A stretch of 35,470 nucleotides of DNA from a virus: IMG/VR virus record IMGVR_UViG_3300009080_000035, positions 1 through 35,470 of that record; one strand, 5' to 3'. The position numbers and the translations under genes were made by a program. Shown here in pieces: positions 16,223 to 23,081 of the stretch (positions within the stretch are counted from its first letter, which is position 1; each line of letters opens with the position of its first letter). The notes beneath the pieces are model-generated. The model saw nothing but the letters and a program-made list of their open reading frames with translations. It was not told where the DNA came from and ran no database searches.

Positions 16223-16561
16223 TTAATCTTTCCTGCAATGTTTCTCTAAATAACGATCAAAAATTTCATTGCATTTTTGTTCTAGAGTAACATCTGTACA
16301 AGTTTTTTTGCCAGCATCAAAACCAAGAGTTTTTGCTTTATCAATTTTAGAAGAGCAATTTTTATCTTGAGTTAGTAAGCGAGTTCTTAAAGAAACGACT
16401 TCTTGTAATTCGAATTTGCAAACAAGAGATTTGTCAGGAGTTTCTTTAAATAAAAAACAAGTAACAGCAGTTACAAAAATTCCAAAAAGAAAACCATGAA
16501 AAGCAGCTTCTTTATAAACTTTTGTAAAAGTGTTAGCCGTAAAAAAATCTTTTAGACTCAT
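16223..16561 (-). CDS. Small membrane protein with exported Cys-containing domain
   Basis: This encodes 112 residues and starts at an ATGA overlap with the upstream gene. A hydrophobic helix at about residues 21-38 (FHGFLFGIFVTAVTCFLF) follows a short amphipathic N-terminus. The remaining 70 residues are charged and helical, with five Cys (for example VCKFELQEV and KHCRKD). The topology, N-terminus inside and a helical domain outside, resembles i-spanins (Rz-like). The next gene, 2 bases downstream, encodes a secreted partner-like protein. A two-protein envelope complex is plausible. A direct lysis role is only inferred, since no endolysin or holin adjoins it. Confidence 0.6.
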   Translation of the reverse strand: MSLKDFFTANTFTKVYKEAAFHGFLFGIFVTAVTCFLFKETPDKSLVCKFELQEVVSLRTRLLTQDKNCSSKIDKAKTLGFDAGKKTCTDVTLEQKCNEIFDRYLEKHCRKD

Positions 16562-16851
16562 TTAAACCCTCCAGAAGAAGAAGGTTTATTTTGAGTTTTC
16601 ATAATATTTTCAAGATGTTTTGAGATATAAATAGGTTTCATATTCATATCTTTTCTTTGAGCATCTTTATATGAAATAATTTCATATTGAACTTTATTAG
16701 GTGAATCAAGAAGACCTTGTATAAGTCCTCTATGTATCAAAGCTTTTCTAATTCTATCGACTGAATTGCCAATATAGTTAGGTCCAGCTTCTAGATAATA
16801 AAAAGTTTTATCTGATAAAACATAGATTCCCATAGAGTTTTCTGAGGGCAT
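16558..16851 (-). CDS. Hypothetical small protein, faint GIY-YIG resemblance
   Basis: This 97-residue protein follows AAGGAATTTTAAT. It contains GIYVLSDKTFYY and later NYIGNSVDRIRKALIHRG, which recalls the GIY ... YIG-x-S ... R order of GIY-YIG nucleases. The spacing between GIY and YIG is longer than usual and the catalytic Glu is not evident. If related, it is a short, possibly inactive form. The Ser/Gly-rich tail (KPSSSGGFK) looks disordered. It lies directly downstream of the primase-helicase, with an 11-base gap, and is probably co-transcribed. Function is not assigned. Confidence 0.55.
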   Translation of the reverse strand: MPSENSMGIYVLSDKTFYYLEAGPNYIGNSVDRIRKALIHRGLIQGLLDSPNKVQYEIISYKDAQRKDMNMKPIYISKHLENIMKTQNKPSSSGGFK

Positions 16852-16862
16852 ATTAAAATTCC

Positions 16863-19358
16863 TTAAGTTTCGTCGTAATATTCTTCAGCATGAACATATT
16901 TTATTTGTTTGCCGTTAGTGTAAGCCTGACCAGAATCTTTTAAGTCTCTAAAGGACTCTGCATCAGTAAGCGCTTGTTTTTGATCAACTGGCTTAAGAGA
17001 AACTGTTTTAGGATCAAGATCCAGAACAAGCTTATCTTTGAAACCAGAGATCTTGTTTTTAGTAAAGTGAAGTAACAATCTAGGACGCATATTGCCTTCT
17101 TGATCGTTCCAAAATATCTCAGCATGCTCTTTACGATCGTGCATGTCGTTGTAAACATGCCAAATAACGTTTGGACGATACATAAGTGCGCGTGCATCTG
17201 CAAGATCATCATCTACTGGCAAACGCATCTTAGAATGATCCATAGGCATGTTCTTACGATATTCTGCAGTAGCAATCATACAAGCATGATATTTTACTGT
17301 AAGATTTTTCTGTTGATTAGAAATCATAGTCATGCGTGCTGATTGCTCAAGATTCATAAAGTCCATATAGTTGTGAGTATTGTCACAAACCATAAGTATT
17401 TTACGATTAGGATAGCGACTACGATAATAACGCAAATTTCTTTCAAGAGTAGAAAGGTTAGCGCCATCTTCAGAATCAATAATTACTAAACGCTCTTTTT
17501 CGATAAGATCTCTAAAGATTTCATTAGCTTTGTTAAAAGCCTTTGTATACTCTTCTGGAAGTTGAGCAAGATGAAAATTGGGTTGTACAACCATACCAAT
17601 AGATAGAGAAGGCCCATCTGGATAAGCCATTCTGTAAATATTGGTTTTGATACGAGGTTCAATTTGCTCATAAGAGTCGTCCGTACTGTGAATAATAACA
17701 AGAGCATTTTCATCACTCATAGCTATATCAGTGCCGATCATTAAACAAGTAGCAGTTTTGCCAGAGTTTGCACGACCACCTACGTACATCAATGTACCAG
17801 TAGTCCAAGGCATACCACCACCCATATTGTCAGCAAAGTTGTAAAAATAATTCATCTTGAAAGAAGTAGATGATTCATCTTCACCAGATTGCTGTCTAAG
17901 CTCCTGGATAGATTCAAAACGATTTAATTGATAATTAATACCAATGCTATCGACTTTGAATTCTTTCTCAATAAGTTCTACATTTTGCTCATGGAAAGCA
18001 ATATGAGAACGAATATTATCGGGGTCTTCAGAAACAGCCCTAAGATAAGCTTCAGCAGCAGCCTTTGTCTTCTCAATCTTTTCTGAAAATTTATTATTTC
18101 TAATAGCGCTTACATCAGAAGCAATTGAGTTTGTAGAAACAGTAGTGAATTGTGCTAATTCTTTAATAAGAAGTTCGCGTTTTACACCTGTTTCTTCTGC
18201 AGCAATAATAGGAATCATTTTTTGACAAATTACATCTGGAGTTTCTGAATCAGAAAAAGATTTAAGTTGCCAATTAAATGCAGGGATTTTCTCAAGACCA
18301 AGATAATCCATAGGGTCTTCTTTGTCTTTTAAAAAGTCATCTACATCTTTAAAATCAGAAGATTCAGGAGAGGCCACAACATAAACTGAAAAACCAGAAG
18401 TAGATTTAAGTATATTCTCAAGAACTCTATGAGTAGCAGCATAACCTGCTGGGTCCCAGTCAAAATTCAAATAAATCTTTCTGATTCCAATTTGCTTAAG
18501 AAACAAAAGGTGATTTTCTGTAAAAGAAGTACCACAAACTGCAACAGCGTTTTTGATTCCAAGCCTGTAAAGCTGCATAAGGTCGCCAGGACCTTCTACA
18601 ATATACAAACCATATTTCTTAGCTTCTCTATAAGCTATGTCAATGCCCATAAGAGCTTGGTTTTTCTTATATATAATGGACTCTGGAGTATTTACATACT
18701 TGGGTACTCCTTGAGACTCAAAGTCCAAATTACGGCATATAAACCCTACAGTTCTCTTAAGATGATCTTTAATTGGAAAAGTAATCTTGTCTTCTCCAAA
18801 ATAAGAAATATATCTAGTCTTAATTAGATTTGTAGAATTTATATAAGAAGAATCCCAACCTCTTTCAATAAGTTTATTAATAAGAATATCAGGATCAATT
18901 GAGCCGATAGGGACGAAGCGTTGTAGCCAAGCACGCTCAACAATATAATCGTTATCTTTAAGAGAAAGTGAACCTAAAATATCAGAAATATCTTGGGCTA
19001 ACTTAAACAAAGAGATGCGCTCTCTATCTTGTTGAGTCAAAGAACCAGGCGAGTAATTAACATTAAGAACATCGCAAAGCTCAGGAATAGTTACAGTAAG
19101 CCATTCTGGACCGTTAGTAGGCAAGTTATCAAAATGATTAGCTACTGTAAAAATATCTCCATGGAAACCACAAGAAAAACATTTTACAGTTTCATTTGAA
19201 GTTTTAGGATTAATATGCATGCTTGGACTATTATCGTCATGAGCAAAACATTTAAACTTTTTAGTAGAAGAAAAGTTATCACCTAGTTTAACAGCTAAGT
19301 AATCAGTAAGTTTTGAACGTAGAAGAGAAACTACTTCGTCAATATCGGTAATATACAA
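16863..19358 (-). CDS. Bifunctional DNA primase-helicase (T7 gp4-like)
   Basis: The open frame starts at an ATG at 19403, but a TTG at 19356-19358 follows AAGGAG (9-base spacing) located right at the stop of the upstream gene and avoids a 32-base overlap. That start gives 831 residues. Numbering from the ATG: a CHC2 zinc finger with Cys52, His55, Cys75 and Cys78; the RNA-polymerase core; TOPRIM with IVEGPGDLM (Glu270) and NFDWDPAG (Asp315, Asp317) plus KDVDDFL; a long linker; then a RecA-type hexameric helicase with Walker A GGRANSGKT (542-550) and Walker B ILMVCDN (Asp674). It should prime and unwind DNA at the phage fork for the DnaE-type polymerase encoded in the same operon. No intein interrupts it. 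Confidence 0.92.
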   Translation of the reverse strand: MYITDIDEVVSLLRSKLTDYLAVKLGDNFSSTKKFKCFAHDDNSPSMHINPKTSNETVKCFSCGFHGDIFTVANHFDNLPTNGPEWLTVTIPELCDVLNVNYSPGSLTQQDRERISLFKLAQDISDILGSLSLKDNDYIVERAWLQRFVPIGSIDPDILINKLIERGWDSSYINSTNLIKTRYISYFGEDKITFPIKDHLKRTVGFICRNLDFESQGVPKYVNTPESIIYKKNQALMGIDIAYREAKKYGLYIVEGPGDLMQLYRLGIKNAVAVCGTSFTENHLLFLKQIGIRKIYLNFDWDPAGYAATHRVLENILKSTSGFSVYVVASPESSDFKDVDDFLKDKEDPMDYLGLEKIPAFNWQLKSFSDSETPDVICQKMIPIIAAEETGVKRELLIKELAQFTTVSTNSIASDVSAIRNNKFSEKIEKTKAAAEAYLRAVSEDPDNIRSHIAFHEQNVELIEKEFKVDSIGINYQLNRFESIQELRQQSGEDESSTSFKMNYFYNFADNMGGGMPWTTGTLMYVGGRANSGKTATCLMIGTDIAMSDENALVIIHSTDDSYEQIEPRIKTNIYRMAYPDGPSLSIGMVVQPNFHLAQLPEEYTKAFNKANEIFRDLIEKERLVIIDSEDGANLSTLERNLRYYRSRYPNRKILMVCDNTHNYMDFMNLEQSARMTMISNQQKNLTVKYHACMIATAEYRKNMPMDHSKMRLPVDDDLADARALMYRPNVIWHVYNDMHDRKEHAEIFWNDQEGNMRPRLLLHFTKNKISGFKDKLVLDLDPKTVSLKPVDQKQALTDAESFRDLKDSGQAYTNGKQIKYVHAEEYYDET

Positions 19359-19367
19359 TTGAAAAAT

Positions 19368-19373
19368 CTCCTT
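19368..19373 (-). promoter_or_regulatory. Ribosome binding site deciding the primase-helicase TTG start
   Basis: The minus strand reads AAGGAG here, overlapping the TAA of the IMPDH-like gene and 9 bases before TTG at 19356-19358. The ATG at 19401-19403 has no comparable site, so the TTG is preferred. Confidence 0.55.
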
Positions 19374-20451
19374 AAGAGGAAAGTATGTGGGGGCGGCTTT
19401 CATTTAAGCCACTAGGAGTAATTCGAATAAAAGATACGCTTTCAGGATTTAGCTGATGAATATCAGTAAGCCCTAAATAAGATAAAGAAGAGCTAATTGC
19501 TTTTTCTAAATCTTGATGAAAATTAAAGTAAGTTACAGTTTGATATATTTTATTAGGAGATTGAACTCCTTCAGGAACAGAATTTATTTTGCCTCTTTTT
19601 TCTAATTGAAAAGAAGCAGAAGCTTGACCTCTATAATACTTATAAGGTTTTAAATCTTTACTTAAAGGAAAAAAAGTTTTCTTTGGGTATATCCAGCCTT
19701 CAGATTCTTTCAAAGAAGAAAGTATATTACCTAGCATTACACCATTGGCACCAGCTGAAAGGTATTTGACAATATCCGAACTATTTCTAATGCCGCCATC
19801 AGCGATAATAAAAGGCCGGTAACTATTATCAGGTAAATCTGAGAAGTACCTGTATATTTCGTATACAGCAGACAAGTTAGGATATCCAACACCTGTAACA
19901 ATACGAGTAGAACAAGCGGAACCAGGGCCAATGCCGACGCGAACATGAGTACAACCTGCATCAACAACATATTTTGCTCCTTCTACAGTAGCAATAGTAC
20001 CAGACATTAACTTTTTACACCAAGGTGCTTTTGAGTAAAGATTATAAATTTCCTGCAATTGAGATGTGGCGCCATGCGCCACATCTACAGAAATATTTAT
20101 CGAACTGTTTTTAGGCAAGTTGGATAATACGAATTCATAATCTTCATAAGAAGCACCAACAGAAAACCAAAAATTTTCATAAAAAGAAAATCTATTTAAA
20201 GCATAAAGTCTTTGCTCTTCATCAAGAAACCTACAAAAAACCGGACATTGTTTTGAATCAAGCATAGCTTTCGAAAGAGCTATGCCTGTAACAACATCCA
20301 TGGGACTACCAAAAACAAAAGAAGCGGAAGTTTTAGCAAGAGACCTAGAAGGTAACTTACCAATTGAAGGTTTTAAAAGAACATCATCTGTAGCAAGCCT
20401 TGGAGAAGAAGGTGTATCAAGAGAAAAAATCAAATCATTATGACTTATCAT
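19372..20451 (-). CDS. IMP dehydrogenase / GMP reductase family enzyme lacking CBS domains
   Basis: This encodes 359 residues and forms a single TIM barrel. Motifs in order are DDVLLKPSIG, FGSPMDVVTG, SVDVAHGAT, the signature VGIGPGSACSTRIVTGVGYP with catalytic Cys180, ADGGIRNSSDI, ANGVMLGN, YRGQAS, VPEGV and FIRITPSGLNES. The enzyme either oxidises IMP to XMP or reduces GMP to IMP. VGYP after the Cys loop and DVAHG lean towards GMP reductase. VPEGV and the C-terminal FIRITPSGL lean towards IMPDH. The Arg-Tyr flap typical of IMPDH is not seen. There is no CBS (Bateman) insertion. In a phage it would tune guanine nucleotide pools for replication or DNA modification. A weak AAGG precedes the start, which overlaps the upstream gene by 14 bases. 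Confidence 0.88.
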   Translation of the reverse strand: MISHNDLIFSLDTPSSPRLATDDVLLKPSIGKLPSRSLAKTSASFVFGSPMDVVTGIALSKAMLDSKQCPVFCRFLDEEQRLYALNRFSFYENFWFSVGASYEDYEFVLSNLPKNSSINISVDVAHGATSQLQEIYNLYSKAPWCKKLMSGTIATVEGAKYVVDAGCTHVRVGIGPGSACSTRIVTGVGYPNLSAVYEIYRYFSDLPDNSYRPFIIADGGIRNSSDIVKYLSAGANGVMLGNILSSLKESEGWIYPKKTFFPLSKDLKPYKYYRGQASASFQLEKRGKINSVPEGVQSPNKIYQTVTYFNFHQDLEKAISSSLSYLGLTDIHQLNPESVSFIRITPSGLNESRPHILSS

Positions 20452-20680
20452 TTTTAACCTTAGTTAAATTCTTTTTTATTAAAACAAATTTCTTGTTTTC
20501 TTTTTTCATATAAAAAATACTAGAAAGGAAAAAATCTGTTTTTGTTTTAGATTTAGTATAATGGGAAAGTTTATTAATAAAAAAATTAGACCCTTCGTTA
20601 AAAGAAAAAGGGCCTAGTGTTTCTTTAATATTATTATCAATATTATAATCTATATAATAAGACTTAAGAGTCTTCTCCAT
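20438..20680 (-). CDS. Small basic hypothetical protein
   Basis: The frame opens at 20731, but the ATG at 20678-20680 has AAGG six bases before it and overlaps the end of the Cas4-like gene by only 17 bases. That start gives 80 residues (MEKTLKSYYID...). The protein is basic, with NIKETLGPFSFNEGSNFFINK and a Lys-rich C-terminus. No domain is recognised. It lies between the Fe-S nuclease and the nucleotide enzyme and may be a small DNA- or RNA-binding accessory, but that is only a guess from charge. Confidence 0.5.
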   Translation of the reverse strand: MEKTLKSYYIDYNIDNNIKETLGPFSFNEGSNFFINKLSHYTKSKTKTDFFLSSIFYMKKENKKFVLIKKNLTKVKNDKS

Positions 20681-21653
20681 AGCAAACCTTTTTGTAATCG
20701 CAGAGACGGCATTGCCAATCTCCTTTTTCAACTTTTTTAACTAGCTTTGTTTTGCCTTCTTCAATTTGTTTTTTGCGCTTTTCATATTGAGCTGTATCAG
20801 TTTTAGTTAACTGCCCAGCCTCATACATAGCGTCAATCTTTTCATCAGAATAAAGAAGGTCATAATCTCTTTCAGGGATTTCACCTGAATCAAGAGCGTC
20901 TAATATAAGTTTATAGTTAGACATTACATTTTGCATGCTTATGCCAGAATTTACTTTTTCAGTAATTACAGGATAATTGCCTTGATAATAAATATAATCA
21001 AGACCATCTTCAGCTGTCTCTACTGTAACGTAATATTCAGCAAACCTACCCGTGTCTCTAGCTCCATAAAGCAAGATTCCAGGTCCCCAACCCTTGGGGT
21101 TACCATACCACCATTGATAAATACCAAGCTGCATTAAGTGAGAATCTCTAGGTTCACCAAGGATTCCTTTTTTATGAGTAGCATCTGTACCCATAACAGA
21201 ATTTGCGTTAAAACCGTAAACAGATTTAACTTCTACAATATGGTAAGTTTTGTCTTCAGGATTCAAAACAATAAGATCTATTTTACCAGATACATTAAGT
21301 TTTGGTATGTAAACAGAAATCTGAGTACCAAGAAAAACACCAGATTCTTTAGCTAAATCTATACAGTATTCTTCATAAAGCTCACCTGCTCTCCAAATCC
21401 AACGAGTGTATTCGCTAGCAGGTATTTTTAACTCAGAAATAGTTTCAGCCAACTCTTTATAGTTATCATACTCTTCACTAAAGTGATAAGAATCATATGC
21501 ATATCTATAAAAAGCTTGGCGCCTACATTTTCCAAGAACTTTGCCATCTACAACAGCAGTAGCTGAGCTTGGCCACAATGTAGGTGCTTTTTGTTCGCTT
21601 AAAAAGTTTCGAGACAGTTCATTAGTAATATGATTTACAAAAGACCAAGACAA
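20664..21653 (-). CDS. Cas4/RecB-like PD-(D/E)XK nuclease with Fe-S cluster cysteines
   Basis: This encodes 329 residues from TTG at 21651-21653, supported by GAGGAAGGG 7 bases upstream. The nuclease core has SGKIDLIVL (Asp126) and HIVEVKSV (Glu141-x-Lys143), and the upstream helix RAGELYEEYC supplies the usual acid/His position. The four cysteines of the AddB/Cas4-type 4Fe-4S site are present: Cys43 (GKCRRQAFYRY) and Cys315, Cys318, Cys324 (DWQCRLCDYKKVC). QLGIYQWW matches the conserved Q-x-x-x-Y helix. Such phage enzymes resect or process DNA ends in replication and recombination. It sits in the primase-polymerase operon. No cas1 or cas2 is nearby, so CRISPR adaptation is not implied. Confidence 0.88.
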   Translation of the reverse strand: MSWSFVNHITNELSRNFLSEQKAPTLWPSSATAVVDGKVLGKCRRQAFYRYAYDSYHFSEEYDNYKELAETISELKIPASEYTRWIWRAGELYEEYCIDLAKESGVFLGTQISVYIPKLNVSGKIDLIVLNPEDKTYHIVEVKSVYGFNANSVMGTDATHKKGILGEPRDSHLMQLGIYQWWYGNPKGWGPGILLYGARDTGRFAEYYVTVETAEDGLDYIYYQGNYPVITEKVNSGISMQNVMSNYKLILDALDSGEIPERDYDLLYSDEKIDAMYEAGQLTKTDTAQYEKRKKQIEEGKTKLVKKVEKGDWQCRLCDYKKVCYGEDS

Positions 21654-21657
21654 TTAA

Positions 21658-22011
21658 TTACCCTTCCTCTTCGTCTGAATCTTCAGACATATTGAGTTGA
21701 GAAACTAATTCTTCAGCATCGGCTTTTGCTTCTTCAGTTTTTTCAGCAACAGCAGCTTGGAACTGTTGCTGAATCTCTTCCATTCTGGCTTCAGCAAACT
21801 TAGCAAAATTTTCATCAAGAGGAATTTGAATATCTTTTTCTTCGAGCTTTTCATAAAGGTATTCGAGAAGTAAAGATACTTGAATGATAGAATTGAAGTT
21901 ATAATCAACTCGAGATTCAATAGCTGAAGTAACATTTACAAAAAAGTTAAATGGTACTGGTTTGTCTTTCATTTCTTCTGGGATTTCAAATGTTTCGGTA
22001 TCGGTACTCAT
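21658..22011 (-). CDS. Acidic hypothetical protein
   Basis: This 117-residue protein starts at an ATGA overlap with the metallophosphoesterase gene. It is strongly acidic, with an N-terminal disordered run (EIPEEMKDKPVPF), a folded middle (FFVNVTSAIESRVDYNFNSIIQVSLLLEYLYEKL), a helical stretch (FAKFAEARMEEIQQQFQAAV) and an acidic tail (SEDSDEEEG). Acidic tails are common in phage ssDNA-binding or scaffold-type proteins, but no OB fold is visible here, so no function is given. Tight coupling on both sides puts it in the replication operon. Confidence 0.65.
   Translation of the reverse strand: MSTDTETFEIPEEMKDKPVPFNFFVNVTSAIESRVDYNFNSIIQVSLLLEYLYEKLEEKDIQIPLDENFAKFAEARMEEIQQQFQAAVAEKTEEAKADAEELVSQLNMSEDSDEEEG
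21661..21669 (-). promoter_or_regulatory. Ribosome binding site deciding the Cas4-like TTG start
   Basis: The minus strand reads GAGGAAGGG here, at the end of the upstream acidic-protein gene, with 7 bases to TTG at 21651-21653. No other plausible start exists near the N-terminus. Confidence 0.6.
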
Positions 22012-23081
22012 AGTACGCCTTTCTTTGTTGGTAAATGTGAACCTAAATAAATTACGGTAGAATCGTTAAAATTAGTTTTTCCAGTTGAGTCTTGATAAAT
22101 AATTGCATAGCCGTTCATAGCGTTTTTAAAACGAAGATCAGGTTGAAACTGATAAGGAAGTTTATGTGCCATAGCACCTTGCTCAATCAAAAGTTTTCCT
22201 GATACAACGCCTTTATACACTTTATGTGTATGCCCTACAACAATAGAATCAAAGTCATCAGTATGCATTCGTTCTGTAAAATGATCTAACAGTTTTACAA
22301 CTGTAGCGCCAGGATATTTTGAACCAAATCCGCTTGGGTGGCAAAATATAGTAGAGCCAATACGAACATACCAGGGATCGTGTCTTTGATAAGCAACATT
22401 ATCAAAATCAAGTTTTTCAACAAGCTCTGCTCGTTCATTAAGCTTTTCACCATTGCTGATTCTAAACAAAAGATCTGCACCAAAAACTGCTGCAGCATCT
22501 TGATTAAAACCAGCAGTCTTTACTGCACGAGTAGTTCTGTAATCGTGGTTGCCAGAAACAAGAACCACTTGTTCAAAATGATCTGAAAGATAATGCACAA
22601 GATCAAAAGCAATCTTGTATTCTTTTAAAGCAGCAATATTTTTACTTTTAGAAAAAGTACTAAAAATATAAGCATCAAGAATATCGCCATTAAGTACGAC
22701 TACATCAGCATCTTTATGTTGAATGAGAGCTTGTTGCATATCTTCCCAAAGGAAAAATGGAACATGTAAATCGCTAAAAGAAATAATTTTACGTTCTTTA
22801 GAAGTTGTAAGTCCTAAATCTTTTTTAACAGATTTAGATCTGTACTTTTTGGTATTATCTACAATGTAATCCCAAGTATCATCATATGTAGAAATTTTAT
22901 TATCTTTATTTAAAAGTTTATCTCTTGTTATTTTTCTTCTTACTGCAGGTTCAGTTCTAGAAGTAGGGAAACCAGGAGTATTTGATTCGCAGAAAAAAGA
23001 AATCTTATCAGCTATTTGCTGTGTAGATAAATCTTTAATATTTTTAATCAAGAAATTTTCTTCTTCAGGAGTCCATTTCAT
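22008..23081 (-). CDS. Calcineurin-like metallophosphoesterase with N-terminal SANT/HTH-like domain
   Basis: This encodes 357 residues. All five metal-binding motifs of the family are present: SFSDLH (Asp104, His106), NGDILD (Asp133), VSGNHD (Asn178, His179), IFCHPS (His248) and VVGHTHK (His284, His286). The first 55 residues (MKWTPEEENFLIKNIKDLS ... AVRRKI) look like a SANT/Myb or resolvase-type helix-turn-helix, suggesting DNA binding. The family includes the SbcD/Mre11 nucleases and many phosphatases; the DNA-binding-like head and replication context favour a role on DNA. The Mre11 capping domain is not seen. The start overlaps the DnaE gene by 17 bases and lacks a clear binding site, so translation may be coupled. 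Confidence 0.85.
   Translation of the reverse strand: MKWTPEEENFLIKNIKDLSTQQIADKISFFCESNTPGFPTSRTEPAVRRKITRDKLLNKDNKISTYDDTWDYIVDNTKKYRSKSVKKDLGLTTSKERKIISFSDLHVPFFLWEDMQQALIQHKDADVVVLNGDILDAYIFSTFSKSKNIAALKEYKIAFDLVHYLSDHFEQVVLVSGNHDYRTTRAVKTAGFNQDAAAVFGADLLFRISNGEKLNERAELVEKLDFDNVAYQRHDPWYVRIGSTIFCHPSGFGSKYPGATVVKLLDHFTERMHTDDFDSIVVGHTHKVYKGVVSGKLLIEQGAMAHKLPYQFQPDLRFKNAMNGYAIIYQDSTGKTNFNDSTVIYLGSHLPTKKGVL

Noticed and set aside
16558-16851. GIY-YIG homing endonuclease
   Set aside because: GIY and YIG are present in order, but the spacing is too long, no catalytic Glu is clear and the protein is short, so I left it as hypothetical.
19372-20451. Intein inserted in the IMPDH-like or primase-helicase gene
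   Set aside because: Both active-site regions (GPGSACSTR and GGRANSGKT) are continuous, with no intein blocks.
20664-21653. Cas4-like protein as a sign of a CRISPR adaptation module
   Set aside because: There is no cas1, cas2 or repeat array in the window. Phages often carry Cas4/RecB-like nucleases in replication operons.
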